NCBI RefSeq assembly: GCF_963966145.1
Contig: NC_091053.1
Span: forward strand, 1,736,001 to 1,800,000
Length of the DNA: 64,000 bases
Reading direction: 5' to 3'
From: Tenebrio molitor
Taxonomy: Eukaryota > Arthropoda > Insecta > Coleoptera > Tenebrionidae
Part shown: positions 47,351-59,327 of the stretch, in pieces
Position numbering within the stretch: position 1 is the first letter of the stretch
How the letters are laid out: every line of letters begins with the position of its first letter
Program-made: the position numbers and the translations under genes
Notes under the pieces: model-generated
Database searches by the model: none
The model's input: the letters and a program-made list of their open reading frames with translations, nothing else
What the model was told of the DNA's origin: nothing

Positions 47351-49425
47351 GTGCGCGTTGACTCAAAAATCTACTTTTCAGTTCTTCAGCAATTTTTCAC
47401 TGCATCTTCGTTATCTGGTGCCGATTTTGCTCTCTTTTTTGTTTTAATATGATCCTCATTTGTGCTCCGCTCTCTCCGAGGATGTGTCTTAACACAGAGT
47501 CCTAAGCAAATTTTACGAGTGTCCTTGTAAAATATGCATTAACGCCATCACGTGGAATGTTATTTCAGGGAGGAGAGCGTGTCAGCAAGTAAATTTTCGA
47601 GGCGGACTCTAAGCAATTTAGATTAAACATTGACCCATTTCGTCGGTTATTATGCGAAATTAGGAAACAATGATACTCCTTGTATCAGCTATTATTAGCA
47701 ATTTATAATGTTGATTAAGGTGGAAGCCGTGATAGGAGCGGTTGGAAACGTCCGTTGATTGCGTCTCGGGGGTGGAAAAAATTTCGACTGAATCGATCGA
47801 CGTAAAACCAGTCGTTCCATAATCCTTGCGGCTTTTTACGGCCGACAATTAGCTATGAGGCGCGATTTCCGACGCTTGTGTCGTCATTAAGTGGAGCCTG
47901 ATAGAATATCAAGTGGAAATTAGGAAGGGTACCGTATTGAGGGTGCCATTCTCCCATTCATTGCGATTCGCGTTTATCTGCACTACAATCGTAAAATTTA
48001 ACGGCCGATTTCATGGCGCTGTCAGCGAACGCCGCCTCCGGAACTCCGCCACGGTGGGGGAAGATATTTGACTTGGGCCAGATTTTCATTATCCGACATT
48101 CTTCGCATTTTTTCAAACCACCGTATCGTAACGAGTCGCGGTTTTATGAACACTAAAAAAATCAACAACTCTTGTAAATCGTTCACACAAAGGGGCGTGG
48201 CCACAGAGCAACCGGAACATTAGAAAGTCCAATCACTTGTCCAAATCCCGCGCAATTGTCGAAATCCCGCTGGTCACCCATCCATGTAGTTGCCGGGACC
48301 ACCGTGGCTGGACTTCTGTTTTCAAATGACAACAACTGTTACTACCGTTGTTACTGTTAGGTTTCTTGTAGTAGCATTTTGATCTTTTGTACTTTTTACC
48401 TCTAGCTCTTTCGTGTAAAGTGTAATCAGTGAGTTGGTAAAGTTGATGTTATTCCAATTCATTCCTTAGTCATTCATGCGTTAAAAAATGTCGTTGTTAG
48501 CGCTCCGTCGCATCGAACTCATCGAATGCCGTTTCCGGCGTCGTAATCCTGTTAAACTTCACAAGACTAATTCCTCTCCGAGACGTAGAGGGATAAATTA
48601 TGTTAACTATAATAACGCTGTTATGTCGGCCTGACGAAATCGCATTTCCTTTAAGATCCTTAATAGAACTCATGAATTTTTATCACTTGTTGCCCGGCCC
48701 GGATCTTGGCGCAATATCTAGAAAGGATAGGCCGAAATAAAGATGGCGTAGTCATGGCGACGGTCGGCTATCCCTTAATTAATCTGCCCCTTTAATAATG
48801 ACATTTCATTTGTTTTAATGCTTCTACATCAACATACCTTGAGGACATTAAAAATTATAACGTCACAAATTAAGTCGGCAAAAAGGGAGAAGAGAGAAAA
48901 GCCGACACCGGAAAGTCCGGATAAAGCAAATTAACGGCGCGTGGAATAAACACGGCGATTTCACGTGGAATTTAATCCGGCGCCTGACGAATTTCAATAT
49001 CTGATGCATGCCGATATGGCGGTTTAATGAAGGAGCCCGGAAGATTCCTTTCGTAAGACCGGAGGAATCCGGACAAACGTACCGTGTAATTGACTGCGAA
49101 GTAACCGACTGCCTTATCGCGGTTTTTGACTATTAGAAGAATTTATCTCGACGCGACGGGAAATAAGGAAGACGTCGTCGTTTGGATCGGGCTTCAGGAA
49201 CACGACGTGAAAATCGTTATTGTTTGCCATTTTTCTATAAACGGGGGGCTTATAGGCATGTCACGTAAGGGTTTACTGTCGCTTGTCAGGCACAGGGCTT
49301 TCATATTTGTATATAAAGGCTGCTAACTAGTGTTATTTCCGGGCTGTGGATTTATTCCACGGGGCCTGCATAAGCCGCCGTATGGAGTCGAAAACACTTT
49401 TTAATCTCGGACGAAAAATTATGCT
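47351..49425. other. Unique sequence, no gene seen
   Basis: Short frames only (up to 66 codons); no shared repeats were noticed. Confidence 0.45.
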
Positions 49426-49427
49426 AA

Positions 49428-49868
49428 AATCCAAAAATAAACACCAAATATAATCTTCGTATTTGTCAGGCCAGCACACCAAGGTTCTCTCAATGTAAAA
49501 AGGACTCAACGACATTCGCATGTTTTGTGTTAATTCACATAAAACCAAGCTTCATCAGTAAAAAATATTTTGTTCAGGGTTGCATCATCATCATGTGGTA
49601 TGTTTAAAACCATTCACAAAACCGAAGCCTGTGTGCCGGATCATGAGCTAACCGGAACAGAAGTCGTGCGGTAAAGATATAAATGTAAATCCTTTTTTTA
49701 TATTGTGCGGCACGTTTCCGCAGAAAGATTCACTTGTTGAGATAAATGACGGAGAAGAGCTTTTGGTTCATTCGCCGTAATTTCCACAACTGCATCGACA
49801 ACCGCTGGAGTCCGTTTTGTTGGCCTTCCGCGATCTTTCTTTCTTCCAGACTGTCAAAAGACTTTCAC
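49428..49868 (-). pseudogene. Tc1/mariner (IS630)-type transposase, most complete copy
   Basis: Read on the minus strand from about 49,865, it begins KKDRGRPTKRTPAVVDAVVE, then a segment ending LLRHLSQQVNLSAETCRTI. This matches the DNA-binding region of insect Tc1/mariner-like transposases, with the GRPR-like linker followed by a helix-turn-helix. After a stop come KDLHLYLYRTTSVPV, PHDDDATLNKIFFTDEAWF with the second catalytic aspartate, VN, a stop, and a degraded WCAGLTNTKIIFGVYF equivalent to the VWCAVS-IIGPIFF block. In-frame stops, a deletion after AWF and loss of the third catalytic region make it inactive. The 71-codon minus-strand frame (49,333-49,548) covers only the tail in another frame. 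Confidence 0.85.
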
Positions 49869-50365
49869 AGTAAGATTTAAATACTTCTGAAAATATTTAT
49901 AATCTAATTCCTGCATTCGTTGTTGACATTTCTATCATAAATGCTTTATGCTCTGTTGAGTAAACTATTTTACTTTTTCAAAAAACTGTGCGTTGTTTTT
50001 TTTTTTTTAATTTTCTCTATTTTTCTCAAGTAACCAATTGATAGCATTTTAACTTTGGCTACATATTTTTCCCTCAACCTCACTGTACATCCCCCTGTCC
50101 ATTATTTTATGCCCATCGGTAAAATTAATTATTTTCGATTTAAAACCATCCCTGGGGAGCGTCCTAAATTTAAATAATAAATATGTATTTTAATGTTTGT
50201 GCTCTCACCAGAGGACGATAAAATAAAGTAGATCCGCAACAGGAACAACGCTTTATTCTTTCGTCAATTAAATTTAACGACGGCTCTGAGAAAATAACTA
50301 ATAAATTCCATCTTTGAATGAAATTGTTAAAAGCGAAACTATTTCAAAATTTGTATGAAGCTTTT

Positions 50366-50450
50366 TGAAGTGAAAACTTCTTTAGGGGTATCTCGGGCAG
50401 TGAATTAGTTTCACCGTCACGCGTCACCTCACACGCTCCGTTGTGAAAGG
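50366..50450. repeat. Isolated end sequence of the 21-bp array family
   Basis: GAAGTGAAAACTTCTTTAGG is followed by GGGCAGTGAATTAGTTTCA and a GTCACGCGTCACC segment. The same order begins the repeats at 39.7 kb and, on the other strand, at 51.6 kb. Confidence 0.7.
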
Positions 50451-51420
50451 CCGAGAAAAAGCCAGCTGTGTATTACTTCCAACTACTCAAAATCATTTAC
50501 GAACGTCATAGAAGTTTTTACTTGTGTCGTGCGGTCTTAATCACACACCTTTTTTTTTATTCGCTGCCCTCGCGTGTGTGAACTTCCCACTTATGAAAAC
50601 CGAGCCGCAATTAAGTATTTAAATTTGTGCAGGTTTCATTGCTTGTTTGGATTGTCAACAGCCACCCCAGATGGACAAACTCGTGCAGGAAACTCTCCCC
50701 ACGTGATGGATTTAAAATCGTGGAGATTCTTTTCCTAGTTAGTCGAACAATAATATTCGGGGTGTCGGCGTCGCGCAATCGTTAGTTAACGGAAACGACT
50801 TCCTCGACTGTGGCATGTCGTTTAGATGTCTGCCAGCGTTCGTTTGTAAATTACGTTTATTACGTTAAAGTGCGTGCTCCGGGCGTTGATAAGACTCTTA
50901 TCTGCAGCGAGCCACGCCGAGTAATTACATTGTTTCAGATAAAATTAACTTATCCGAAACGAGTGTATATAGTCTTCGTTTACATATGTCCTGGCCGTAG
51001 CGCGCTTCCTCTTCTTGTTCCCCCTTTCCAGGGAATTTGTGTTTATTCAATGGGCGTTTAGCGTTCTTCCAAGGGAGGCTTTAATTAAAACGCGATGTTT
51101 ATTTTTTTGCTACGATCCACGAATTTTAAAGCGCTGCTAGGACCTGAAAGAAATTTTAACTCGGAGGACGAGCTGGAACGAAGCAACTGCTATGATTTAT
51201 CTTTTGCATAAATCAAAACGTAAAAAGTGGCCCAAAAAAAATTATACATAATTATCTATTTGCGACTGTCACGTATTACATATCGTTCTGTAATAAATGC
51301 TTTACCGCATGCCGTGCTGTAATATAATTCAGAAACATTGCAAAGTACTTAAACTTTAGATTTTTAGTTTGTAAATTCAAGATTATCTATCAACAATTTC
51401 TTTTACAAAATGTATGATTT
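50451..51420. other. Sequence between two inverted array-family ends
   Basis: Looks like ordinary unique DNA with short frames (up to 83 codons, 50,810-51,061) and no recognised domain. It may be host sequence between two insertions or the interior of one ~1.27-kb element. Confidence 0.4.
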
Positions 51421-51635
51421 TTTTGTCGTGTGACGATTTTAGCGTGTCGCGTGACGACTTTAGCGTGTCGCATGAAACTAATTCACTGCCCGTGTGATCC
51501 GTTTGAAGAGGTTTTCACTTCAAGGTCCGACCCTGACGACGATTTGAGCCTGACGATTTGAGCGTGTCGCGTGACGATTTTAGCGTGTCGCATGAAACTA
51601 ATTCCCGCCTAAAGAAGTTTTCACTTCAAAATCTT
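51421..51635 (-). repeat. Two-unit copy of the 21-bp array family
   Basis: On the minus strand the block GAAGTGAAAAC-TTCTTTAGG, GAATTAGTTTCATGCGACAC, CGCTAAAATCGTCACGCG occurs. It is repeated about 100 bp further on with GAAGTGAAAACCTCTTC and GGGCAGTGAATTAGTTTCAT. This is the same family as the 39.7-kb array, and it lies inverted to the end sequence at 50.37 kb. Confidence 0.8.
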
Positions 51636-53275
51636 AACTTATATTACTATGATAGTTATGTAAATTACAGGAAAAGATTTTGTAGGCCTCGTTGTGCACA
51701 CTCCGCATGCGTGCCATAATGTCTATTTCCCACTTGTTTCGTAACCAACTATTACATCAGCTGTCACACTCATTACTGATTTTTCTTTTTGTTGACAGCT
51801 TGTTCAGAGAAAGCGAGTCTGTCTGGTGCTCATTTATTTTTTGTACGTTTGTTTTTTGTTGTTTAAAAACTTTCTCGGCCACTTAAAAAACTCCATTTTT
51901 AGCTTGTGCGCTCGCTTAACCTTTCAGTCGCATTAAATATTTTAAAAATGTCTTTATTATTTAGAGGCAGTTCCAGTTCGGACATTTCCTTTTCAGTTTT
52001 ATTTTCCCGGTCGGTGATTAAATGAGAGAGCGATCAGTTCCGATAGACAAAGGATTCACGCCTCTCCACTAAGCGTTAAGAACCGAAAAGTCGTGGGGTC
52101 GCAATTCGATTGTCCCTTAATAATGGGCGTCGACCCTTAATTCTTTATTTCGTATGTAAATTGCTTTGTTTGTCGCCGGTCCACTTCGGATATTATATTC
52201 AAAGCCCCAAGTCGGCAATACCGATCCGGAAGCGGCAACTTGTCCAGCGAGCCTGTCACGCACCGGACTATAAAGGGTTAATTTACTAAACAAAATTAGG
52301 CGCGGTCAGTTGGTGGCGAAGTGTTAAAATTTATATTATAAAAGCGAAAGCGAAACGCATAATAATTTTCCCATTTGAAGTTTTTCCATTCGGGGCCGTC
52401 GCTTGAATTGATGACGCGACTAGCTCGCGTAATGGCCACTCTGTCATGGCGTCCCACCCTCGCGCATCCATATAACATGTCAGATGTATTCATTCTGCTT
52501 TTGTTCAATATTTGAAAAAGCCCCGAGTTTATTTCCCAAGATGCCGCCAACCGTACCTATACGGACTGATTACGGAAACGTCATAAATTCCTGATGAAAC
52601 ACAACCGATACCGCTAATAAAAATGTGGCGGCGAGTGCAGGACACCCCGCCAAATATTTAGCTTTTTCAATCCGGAAAATCATTAATAACAGGAGGGAAA
52701 TGCTGCGAATTTTTTCGCCCGGTGAACATGACGTTCATTGAAGATACGACGTGATTTATGACCAAATCCCGAACTTGGTTCATTTGTTCTTATTTAGCAC
52801 CAGCGCTCAACGGTACACGTGTATCGCCACCCTCAACAATTCGACAAAACTCTACTTCGAGCCCAGCACCAGGGGGCGCCCCAATAATACCTGCTCGCCC
52901 TCTCGTGACCTCTTATTTTTTTTCTTTTATTCATTCAGTTCTTCATTGTTTTATTAAGTGTTTCATTATTTGTCGGTTTTCGGAGTAATGCATAAATATT
53001 AGAAGTAGCGGTTTCGATAATACCGGAATGATGTATTCCCGAGGGCGTCCGTTTCGGCCTTTAGCATGGGAGAGTGCCAAAGTGTCGAGAAGTGTAATAT
53101 AATATATGACATCACGGGAGTCATAACTTTTAATACGTTGTGCTTAAATAACAAGCTCGAGCTTTCGGAAAGCTCTCAGCGACGTATAATCTACGGAGCG
53201 GTCTGGTCGAGGGTCGACTTTTTCAACCGCAAATAATAAAAACTATTTTTTTTGTCTATTCCACGCGCTGATAAA
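51636..53275. other. Unique sequence, no gene seen
   Basis: Short frames up to 84 codons without recognised domains. Nothing repetitive was noticed. Confidence 0.45.
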
Positions 53276-53279
53276 ACTG

Positions 53280-53875
53280 TTAAGGAAGAATAAAGGAGGA
53301 GCAGACAATAAAAATATGGGATAAACAAGAAGTAGAAGAGTATAGGAGGAGACTAGAAACAGATTTGAAGAGCAGGATTTGGAGGAGATGACGGTTGAAC
53401 TGAAAGAAGTATGTAATTGAAAAAGCAATGACAAAAAATGAAATAATAGTCAAGGGAGCAAAAAGGACAGGAAGGAAAATTGAGTGGTGGGACAAAGAAT
53501 GTGAATAATTGAAGAAGGAAGCAGTAAAGGTGTTGACAGAATGAAAGAGCATCAAAACCGACAGAAATAAATTCCTAGAAGCGAAAAGAAGATACAGAGA
53601 GAGCTGTTCAGAGAAGACGAAACAGGAGGGGGACAGGGGGAGAAAGGGATAAAGGAAATAAGAAGAGAGAGGGAAGTAGTGAAATACATAAACAGAGAGA
53701 GAAAGAAAAAGGAACCAGTGAGCGAGGAAATAACAATGCAAGAATGGGAAGATTATTTCACGAAACTGCTGGATGGGAGATGAAGAAGGAAAAGCAGAAA
53801 CAGACATGAAGAAGAAGCAGACGGCGGTAGAGGAAACAGGAAGGACAAAATGAAAAACGACAGAGGTGGAGGATA
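53280..53875 (+). pseudogene. Non-LTR retrotransposon ORF2 linker remnant, GA-rich
   Basis: Plus-strand broken frames give KIWDKQEVEEYRRRLE, then RKIEWWDKEC followed by a stop, KKEAVKVLTE, DRNKFLEAKRRYRES and a QEWEDYFTKLLDG-like ending. WWD-EC, EAKRRY and EW-YF-LL are landmarks of the segment between endonuclease and reverse transcriptase in an insect non-LTR family. It shares long runs with the 3.8-4.77 kb remnant and has several stops and shifts. The 217-codon minus-strand frame (53,280-53,933) is the pyrimidine-rich shadow. Confidence 0.75.
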
Positions 53876-53949
53876 GAAAGAAAAATGTTCGTATAATCGT
53901 ATACCTTCTGCTAGAAGTTTTCAGGTCGCGCAAGCGCCTCTAACATGAC

Positions 53950-54115
53950 CTAATGACCACTGCTAAGTCAGTAGCCAGGACCGACAGCTTTACATCACCT
54001 CCGAAATATGGTAGTGATTTGAAAAAAACCTGATGTTTTAACTGGGAATCGAACCCGGGCGGTCTGGGCGACAAGCCAGTATCTAGCCCCTGAGCCGTGA
54101 CCACTACACGGATAT
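53950..54115 (-). repeat. tRNA-derived SINE, third family
   Basis: On the minus strand, an A-box-like CGGCTCAGGGG (complement of 54,087-54,097) and a B box GGTTCGATTCC (complement of about 54,044-54,054) are followed by AGTTAAAACATCAGGTTTTT and a short body. The tRNA-like part is followed by SINE-type sequence and lacks a matching acceptor half. Confidence 0.68.
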
Positions 54116-55640
54116 TATTATCAATCATAATAATAAGCTAAAACTGTTCCATTTAAATATTTTTCAAAATAAATTTGTTTCAAATGTGTACAAACACTCT
54201 CAATTTTTTTTCATCATTATTACTAACTTATTATTGTTTTTATTGCGTAGCATTTTCTTTTGGCGGCTTAAGATAATGAAATCTTTGCGAAACTGAGCCG
54301 TAATGAGCTGTTTGAATATGTGTTGGAGAATCTCTTTGAGTTGTAATTCGATATATGCCAATAACACGTGCCCTTCATACCAAACTAACTAATTAATGAA
54401 AATTACTGAGACCGTTTGGAGAATGCGGCTTAATAACACGAATACAAAGGTCCTGATTGAATTTGAGTTTTGAAAGTGATATAACTCACAACTGTCACAT
54501 TTCCAACCTCCAAAATAAAATCATCTTTGTGTGGTTGTTGTTGTTGTGCCGGCGCGCCAATTCCCATTTTTAATAATTCCCGATTGTCTTACCCTCCGAT
54601 AGGGGAGATGCCCGGAATATTTAATCGTAAACCGGCCCCCTTTTCGTTATTGTGTCGGCGATATAATACGACATAAAACTCCCTATATACCGGAGCCTTA
54701 CCGTCGAGGAAGTAAATTATCGTCCTTTATTAAATAAGAAGGTGGCTTGATTTAACGACACGTCAATGCACTAAATTTCAGGTTGTGAGTTAATTTGGCG
54801 GTCGTAACGCCGTCTCGTATACAGACCTCGACGTCCCCATTATACGACCATCGACACTGACACTTGCACAATAAGGAGCAGACCTACGGGCTATTTAATG
54901 CCATAAATAAAACATACAGTTCACCCTGAATGCCATATCAATATTGCCGGCGTGAGCCACCACCTTATATCGATATTAAATTCTTCATGCGTGTTATTGT
55001 CGAAGCGTGCATTGCGCTCCGGAGCTGTACCCGGGGAGATATTCGCGCTACGTGTCGGAGGTGACGTTTTCCATTCGCGGAATCACTCACTGCTACGCGG
55101 ACCCATCACTAATATCCGTGATGATAGTGAGTCTGGGGGAATTCCAATCAGTAGAAAAAGAATCATAATTAAATTCACTGTGATTCCTTGAGAATTGCGC
55201 TTGTGATCGGAATTCCCCCACGTGATATTTTTTGCTGTCACAGAAACAGAGGAGAAGGGACCGTCATGTTTCTCGCGTAGATTTCTTTTGGGTATTTTTT
55301 GGGTGGCGAACACGAGGAGACGTCTGTCGGTGCGCCGAGCCCAGATATATGGACGTCGTCTCCGTGCGCCCCTACATGCGGCTCGCAGCGCGCACACTAC
55401 ATCAGCGAAATTATAAAGCCACTGACGGTTGACACGAAACGATATTTTCACTCGGGAATGAATTATGGATTTAATAAACAAACCATAAATAAAACTCGTT
55501 TTAATATATTACGACACGGGTAAACACGGAACGTTTCCATTTCAAAGTCTTATTTGTCATCATGAAGCTTCGGTAAAAGCGGGACGGGTTGGAGAGCTTT
55601 CGCAATTTGATGATGACATTTATCACCGGAACATTAGCCG
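54116..55640. other. Unique sequence with paired GGGGAATTCC sites
   Basis: Only short frames occur (132 codons on the minus strand at 55,083-55,481, no known domain). Two GGGGAATTCC-type sites stand in opposite orientation at 55,136-55,145 and 55,209-55,218 with matching flanks. Confidence 0.4.
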
Positions 55641-56870
55641 CACAAATAAAAATTAATCGTTCCGTCCGACGACGACTTGCGCGGCTTTCGCGATCGACCG
55701 CGAATAGGCGCGGGCTTAGGAACTTGGGAACTAGAAGGGTGCAACGAGTGCATTCTCGCCGGCAAGATTGGGTTTATCGTAAACTTCGTGTCGACACTAA
55801 TCCGGTTTCACACGGAACGTTAATCGATAGATGGCGACACTCGAGCCCCCCGACTTAACTTCGCAAGACTCCAAGATCGCGACGAAGAAATCCCGTAAGG
55901 AACCGACTCGGAACCCCTTCTGTAAAAATTAATCGTGACTTACGCGGCTTTCGCGATCGACCGCGAAAAGGCGCGGACTTAGGAACTTGGGAACTAGAAG
56001 GATGCACCGAGTGCATTCTCGCCTGCAAGATTGAGTTTATCGTAAACATCGTGTCGACACTAATCCTGTTTCACGTGACGCAACCGCGGAGCGTTAATCC
56101 ATAGATGGCGACACTCGGGCCCCGCGACTTAACCAAGACTCCAAGATCGCGACGAAGAAATTCCGCAAGGAACCGACTCGGGACCCCTTCTGTAAAAATT
56201 AATCGTGACTTACGCGGCTTTCGCGATCGACCGCGAAAAGGCGTGGACTTAGGAACTTGGGAACTAGAAGGATGCACCGAGTGCATTCTCGCCGGCAAGA
56301 TTGGGTTTATCGTAAACTTCGTGTCGATACTAATCCGGTTTCACACGGAACGTTAATCGATAGATGGCGACACTCGAGCCAGCCGACTTAACTTAAGCAA
56401 GACTCCAAGATCGCGATGAAGAAATCCCGTAAGGAACCGACTCGGGACCCCTTCTGTAAAAATTAATCGTGACTTACGCGGCTTTCGCGATCGACCGCGA
56501 AAAGGCGTGGACTTAGGAACTTGGGAACTAGAAGGATGCACCGAGTGCATTTTCGCCTGCAAGATTGAGTTTATCGTAAACATCGTGTCGACACTAATCC
56601 TGTTTCACGTGACGCAACCGCGGAGCGTTAATCCATAGATGGCGACACTCGGGCCCCGCGACTTAACCAAGACTCCAAGATCGCGACGAAGAAATCCCGC
56701 AAGGAACCGACTCGGGACCCCTTCTCGCGACTTGCGCGGGTTTCGCGGTCGACCGCGAATAGGCGCGGGCTTAAGAACTTGGGGACTTGGAGTCCGTTCC
56801 CGTTTCAGGTGGCTCAACCACGGTCAGTCCCGTGCCTTAATCGATAGATGGCGCCACTCGCCCCCCGCAA
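55640..56870. repeat. Tandem array of ~264-bp units in A/B dimers
   Basis: The landmark CGACCGCGAAWAGGCG starts at 55,695, 55,958, 56,228, 56,492 and 56,750, giving units of 258-270 bp. Units alternate between two types. Units one and three share CGCCGGCAAGATTGGGTTTA and a TTTCACACGGAACGTTAATC junction. Units two and four share CGCCTGCAAGATTGAGTTTA and an insertion reading TTTCACGTGACGCAACCGCG. This is a higher-order repeat of about 534 bp, roughly two dimers plus a degraded end. Near-identical 62-76-codon minus-strand frames repeat with the units because the unit length is close to a multiple of three; I do not regard them as genes. The array could be a young satellite or tandem repeats inside a retroelement end. 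Confidence 0.9.
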
Positions 56871-59327
56871 GGAACCGATTCGGGGCCTCTTCTGTTCCGC
56901 GGGAAAGTGTGTTCGCGAAGAAATGGGGCCGCTCGTGTGCGCGTTTGGCTTCTGGGTCGTGCGTTTAATAAGACAGAGGGTCAAGGATGCGGCGGGTTGG
57001 TTTGGTTCGTTAGTCCGTTTGCAGAGCTTGTTGTATAATTTATAGTGTTGAGCGATTCTCATAATAAAGTGAAAATGAAAGTGACGAGGGTCTGTAAGTA
57101 TCACATTGAACGGATATTGAGGTCGGAAGGTCGGATGAAACCGGAAATGCCACTTACCATCAGGAAAATGGAAAATATGTGTAAATAGATGGAAGCACCC
57201 CGTAAAGCGCGACAATACTCGAGGCAGCGTTCGTAAAAATTTTTTGCGCCCGAATCGAACGACTCTCATCAGAATTCTTTTGAAACAAGCAATTGCACGA
57301 ATGTTTGTGTTTCTTTCAGCTTTGACGTCGCCGCGTGCAATATTGAAAGAGTCATCTCTCATGAATTACTTCTTTGGGAAGTTACGTGTTGTTATTCTAA
57401 AACCAACTGTGCCGTTTCTCGGTGATGAATAGATAAAACAGAATTTGACGAAGACGCGACGAGGGTGTGGGAGCGGAATTATGCATTCGGGGGGCTTTTA
57501 GAATATTAACCAGAAGACGCGGCCTTGTTCATTGTTAATTATGTCAGTGGCGATCGAGAAAAGCTTCCGATTTCAGTCAGTTACTACGTCGTGTTCGGCG
57601 TTTTGTAAAACGCGTCGTAAAAACAAAGTCTAGATAAAAAAGTTATTGTTGAATCAATAAAATTAAACGACTTTTTTAAACACATTTGCTTGATGTTGAT
57701 GGTGTTATGGCGTGTGTGGGCGAGCTTGCAAAAGTAAAACTCACACGAACTCTTACATTACCGCGATTTTATACTCACAAGCGGTCATAACCACTTTTCA
57801 AAAGAGATAATAAAATGGATCGCATTTCTTCTACCGCGCACCATAACGGAATTTTATTCGCGGATTCGGAGGTGCTCCCACGTGAGATTCAATTTATTGA
57901 GGTAATTTGCTTTACACGCTTTTAATTCGCCTGAATTTTGTCATGCTCCTCGGCCATATCAAATCTGAAGCCTACTTTACATTAGAGTACGGTAGGGGTA
58001 TTTTACATCGCGAAAACCAAGTTTCAGGCACGAGGCGAAGCCGAGTAATAACTTTTACGCTCTAGTTAAGATGTTTACGCATCTTAATTATTGTAACTTG
58101 TTGTAGCAACATTATCACCGCTGCAATAATATAAACAGACTGACAATCTACGATGAATTATATACCTATTCTGAATTACAAATTTTGGGTCCAGCACGTC
58201 GTCCTTTAGCATTCTTCTACTTCTCTTTAATAATGCAGCCGGTTAATTACGCAACTACATTTCCTTTCCTACTCGCGGATCATTTGCCAGCATTCCATTA
58301 ATATTTACAACGTAAATTACGTTGCAAAACAACCAAATACAGCTTTACAACTGGCGTTTAGATCTTCGTGATGAATATTGCACGTCTCGATGTCCTGGGG
58401 ACCACCAGGAATGCATTTCTGCAGAGAAACTCTTAGGTGTGGTGTGCTGCAGGGTCCATTTGAATCCGCACTAGCGTACTAAGACGTGCGTAAAGTTTTA
58501 TAAACCTAATAGGCAAGAGGAAGCCACTCTAGTGTGTGCTAAACTGGCATTAAAGAAGCCGTTAAAATAATCATAACGTAAAGGTGCACACGGGGAGGTA
58601 ATGGCGATGCGGTGCTCCACAAGATGGGGCACTCCAACATCCGCACAACCAAATTGGCCATCCGGTGCGTTCTGATCAAACAATAGGGCGAAAAATTCAT
58701 CACGTTTTGATGGAACGTATTGTTTGGATGTCATTTAAAATGTGACGAGAGTCGTGACGCGTGAAAATTTCTTGAATTTTTCATCGACTCGGCCTGTTTA
58801 CCGAACATTCCCCTGTTCAAAAGAGAGAGAAATGTCGTAGATCCCGCCCCCTAATGATATGAGCCCCCCTGGGTTACTCTTTAATGTTTGATAACATCGG
58901 TTCGCAATTAGAAACATACTCTGATAATCGCGGCGGCTCTGTGCGGATGCATTATGTATCGGATGCATTACACCGTCGTAATTTCAACTGACGTTGCATA
59001 CATTTGCATTCTCTCTCTATGGTTTCTATTTTTCCGGGCAATAATATCCGGAATGGCGTCGGGAAAAATATTGCAGCCGCAACGGTACGACTTCACTTCT
59101 CCTGCTGCATCTCGTTCATGTAGATTGCTCCGTCTGTCGAAACGTGTTTAAATTAGGTTGCGTTTATGCTGCATGCATAGTATAGTGGGATGGTGCATTT
59201 GCAAGGAAAGGAAACAATGTGTTTTGCATTTTCAACGTCGATAAAAATTACAGAATTAATTAGGCTCTTTGCACAAAATATTTTCATCAGCGTTGTGATT
59301 TGGGAAGCGTACAATGCATCAACATAA
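56871..59327. other. Unique sequence, no gene seen
   Basis: A 182-codon minus-strand frame (56,814-57,362) starts inside the array and has no recognisable domain. A perfect 8-bp hairpin stem (TTAAGATG and its complement, loop TTTACG) lies at 58,066-58,087. The sequence near 57,030-57,080 (TATAATTTATAG, then AATAAAGTG) could be the end of a retroelement terminal repeat, but this is only a guess. Confidence 0.4.

Noticed and set aside
53280..53933. 217-codon minus-strand frame rich in Phe, Leu and Ser, looking like a membrane protein
   Set aside because: It is the complement of the GA-rich non-LTR ORF2 remnant, whose plus-strand reading has recognisable motifs.
55855..56817. Series of similar 62-76-codon minus-strand frames that could suggest a repeat protein
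   Set aside because: They track the 264-bp tandem unit, are separated by stops at each unit, and have no known domain.
56814..57362. 182-codon minus-strand frame
   Set aside because: It begins in the satellite array, lacks any recognisable domain and has no supporting splice or promoter signals.
58066..58087. Perfect 8-bp hairpin
   Set aside because: Expected by chance in 64 kb and not tied to any gene; bacterial-type terminators do not apply here.
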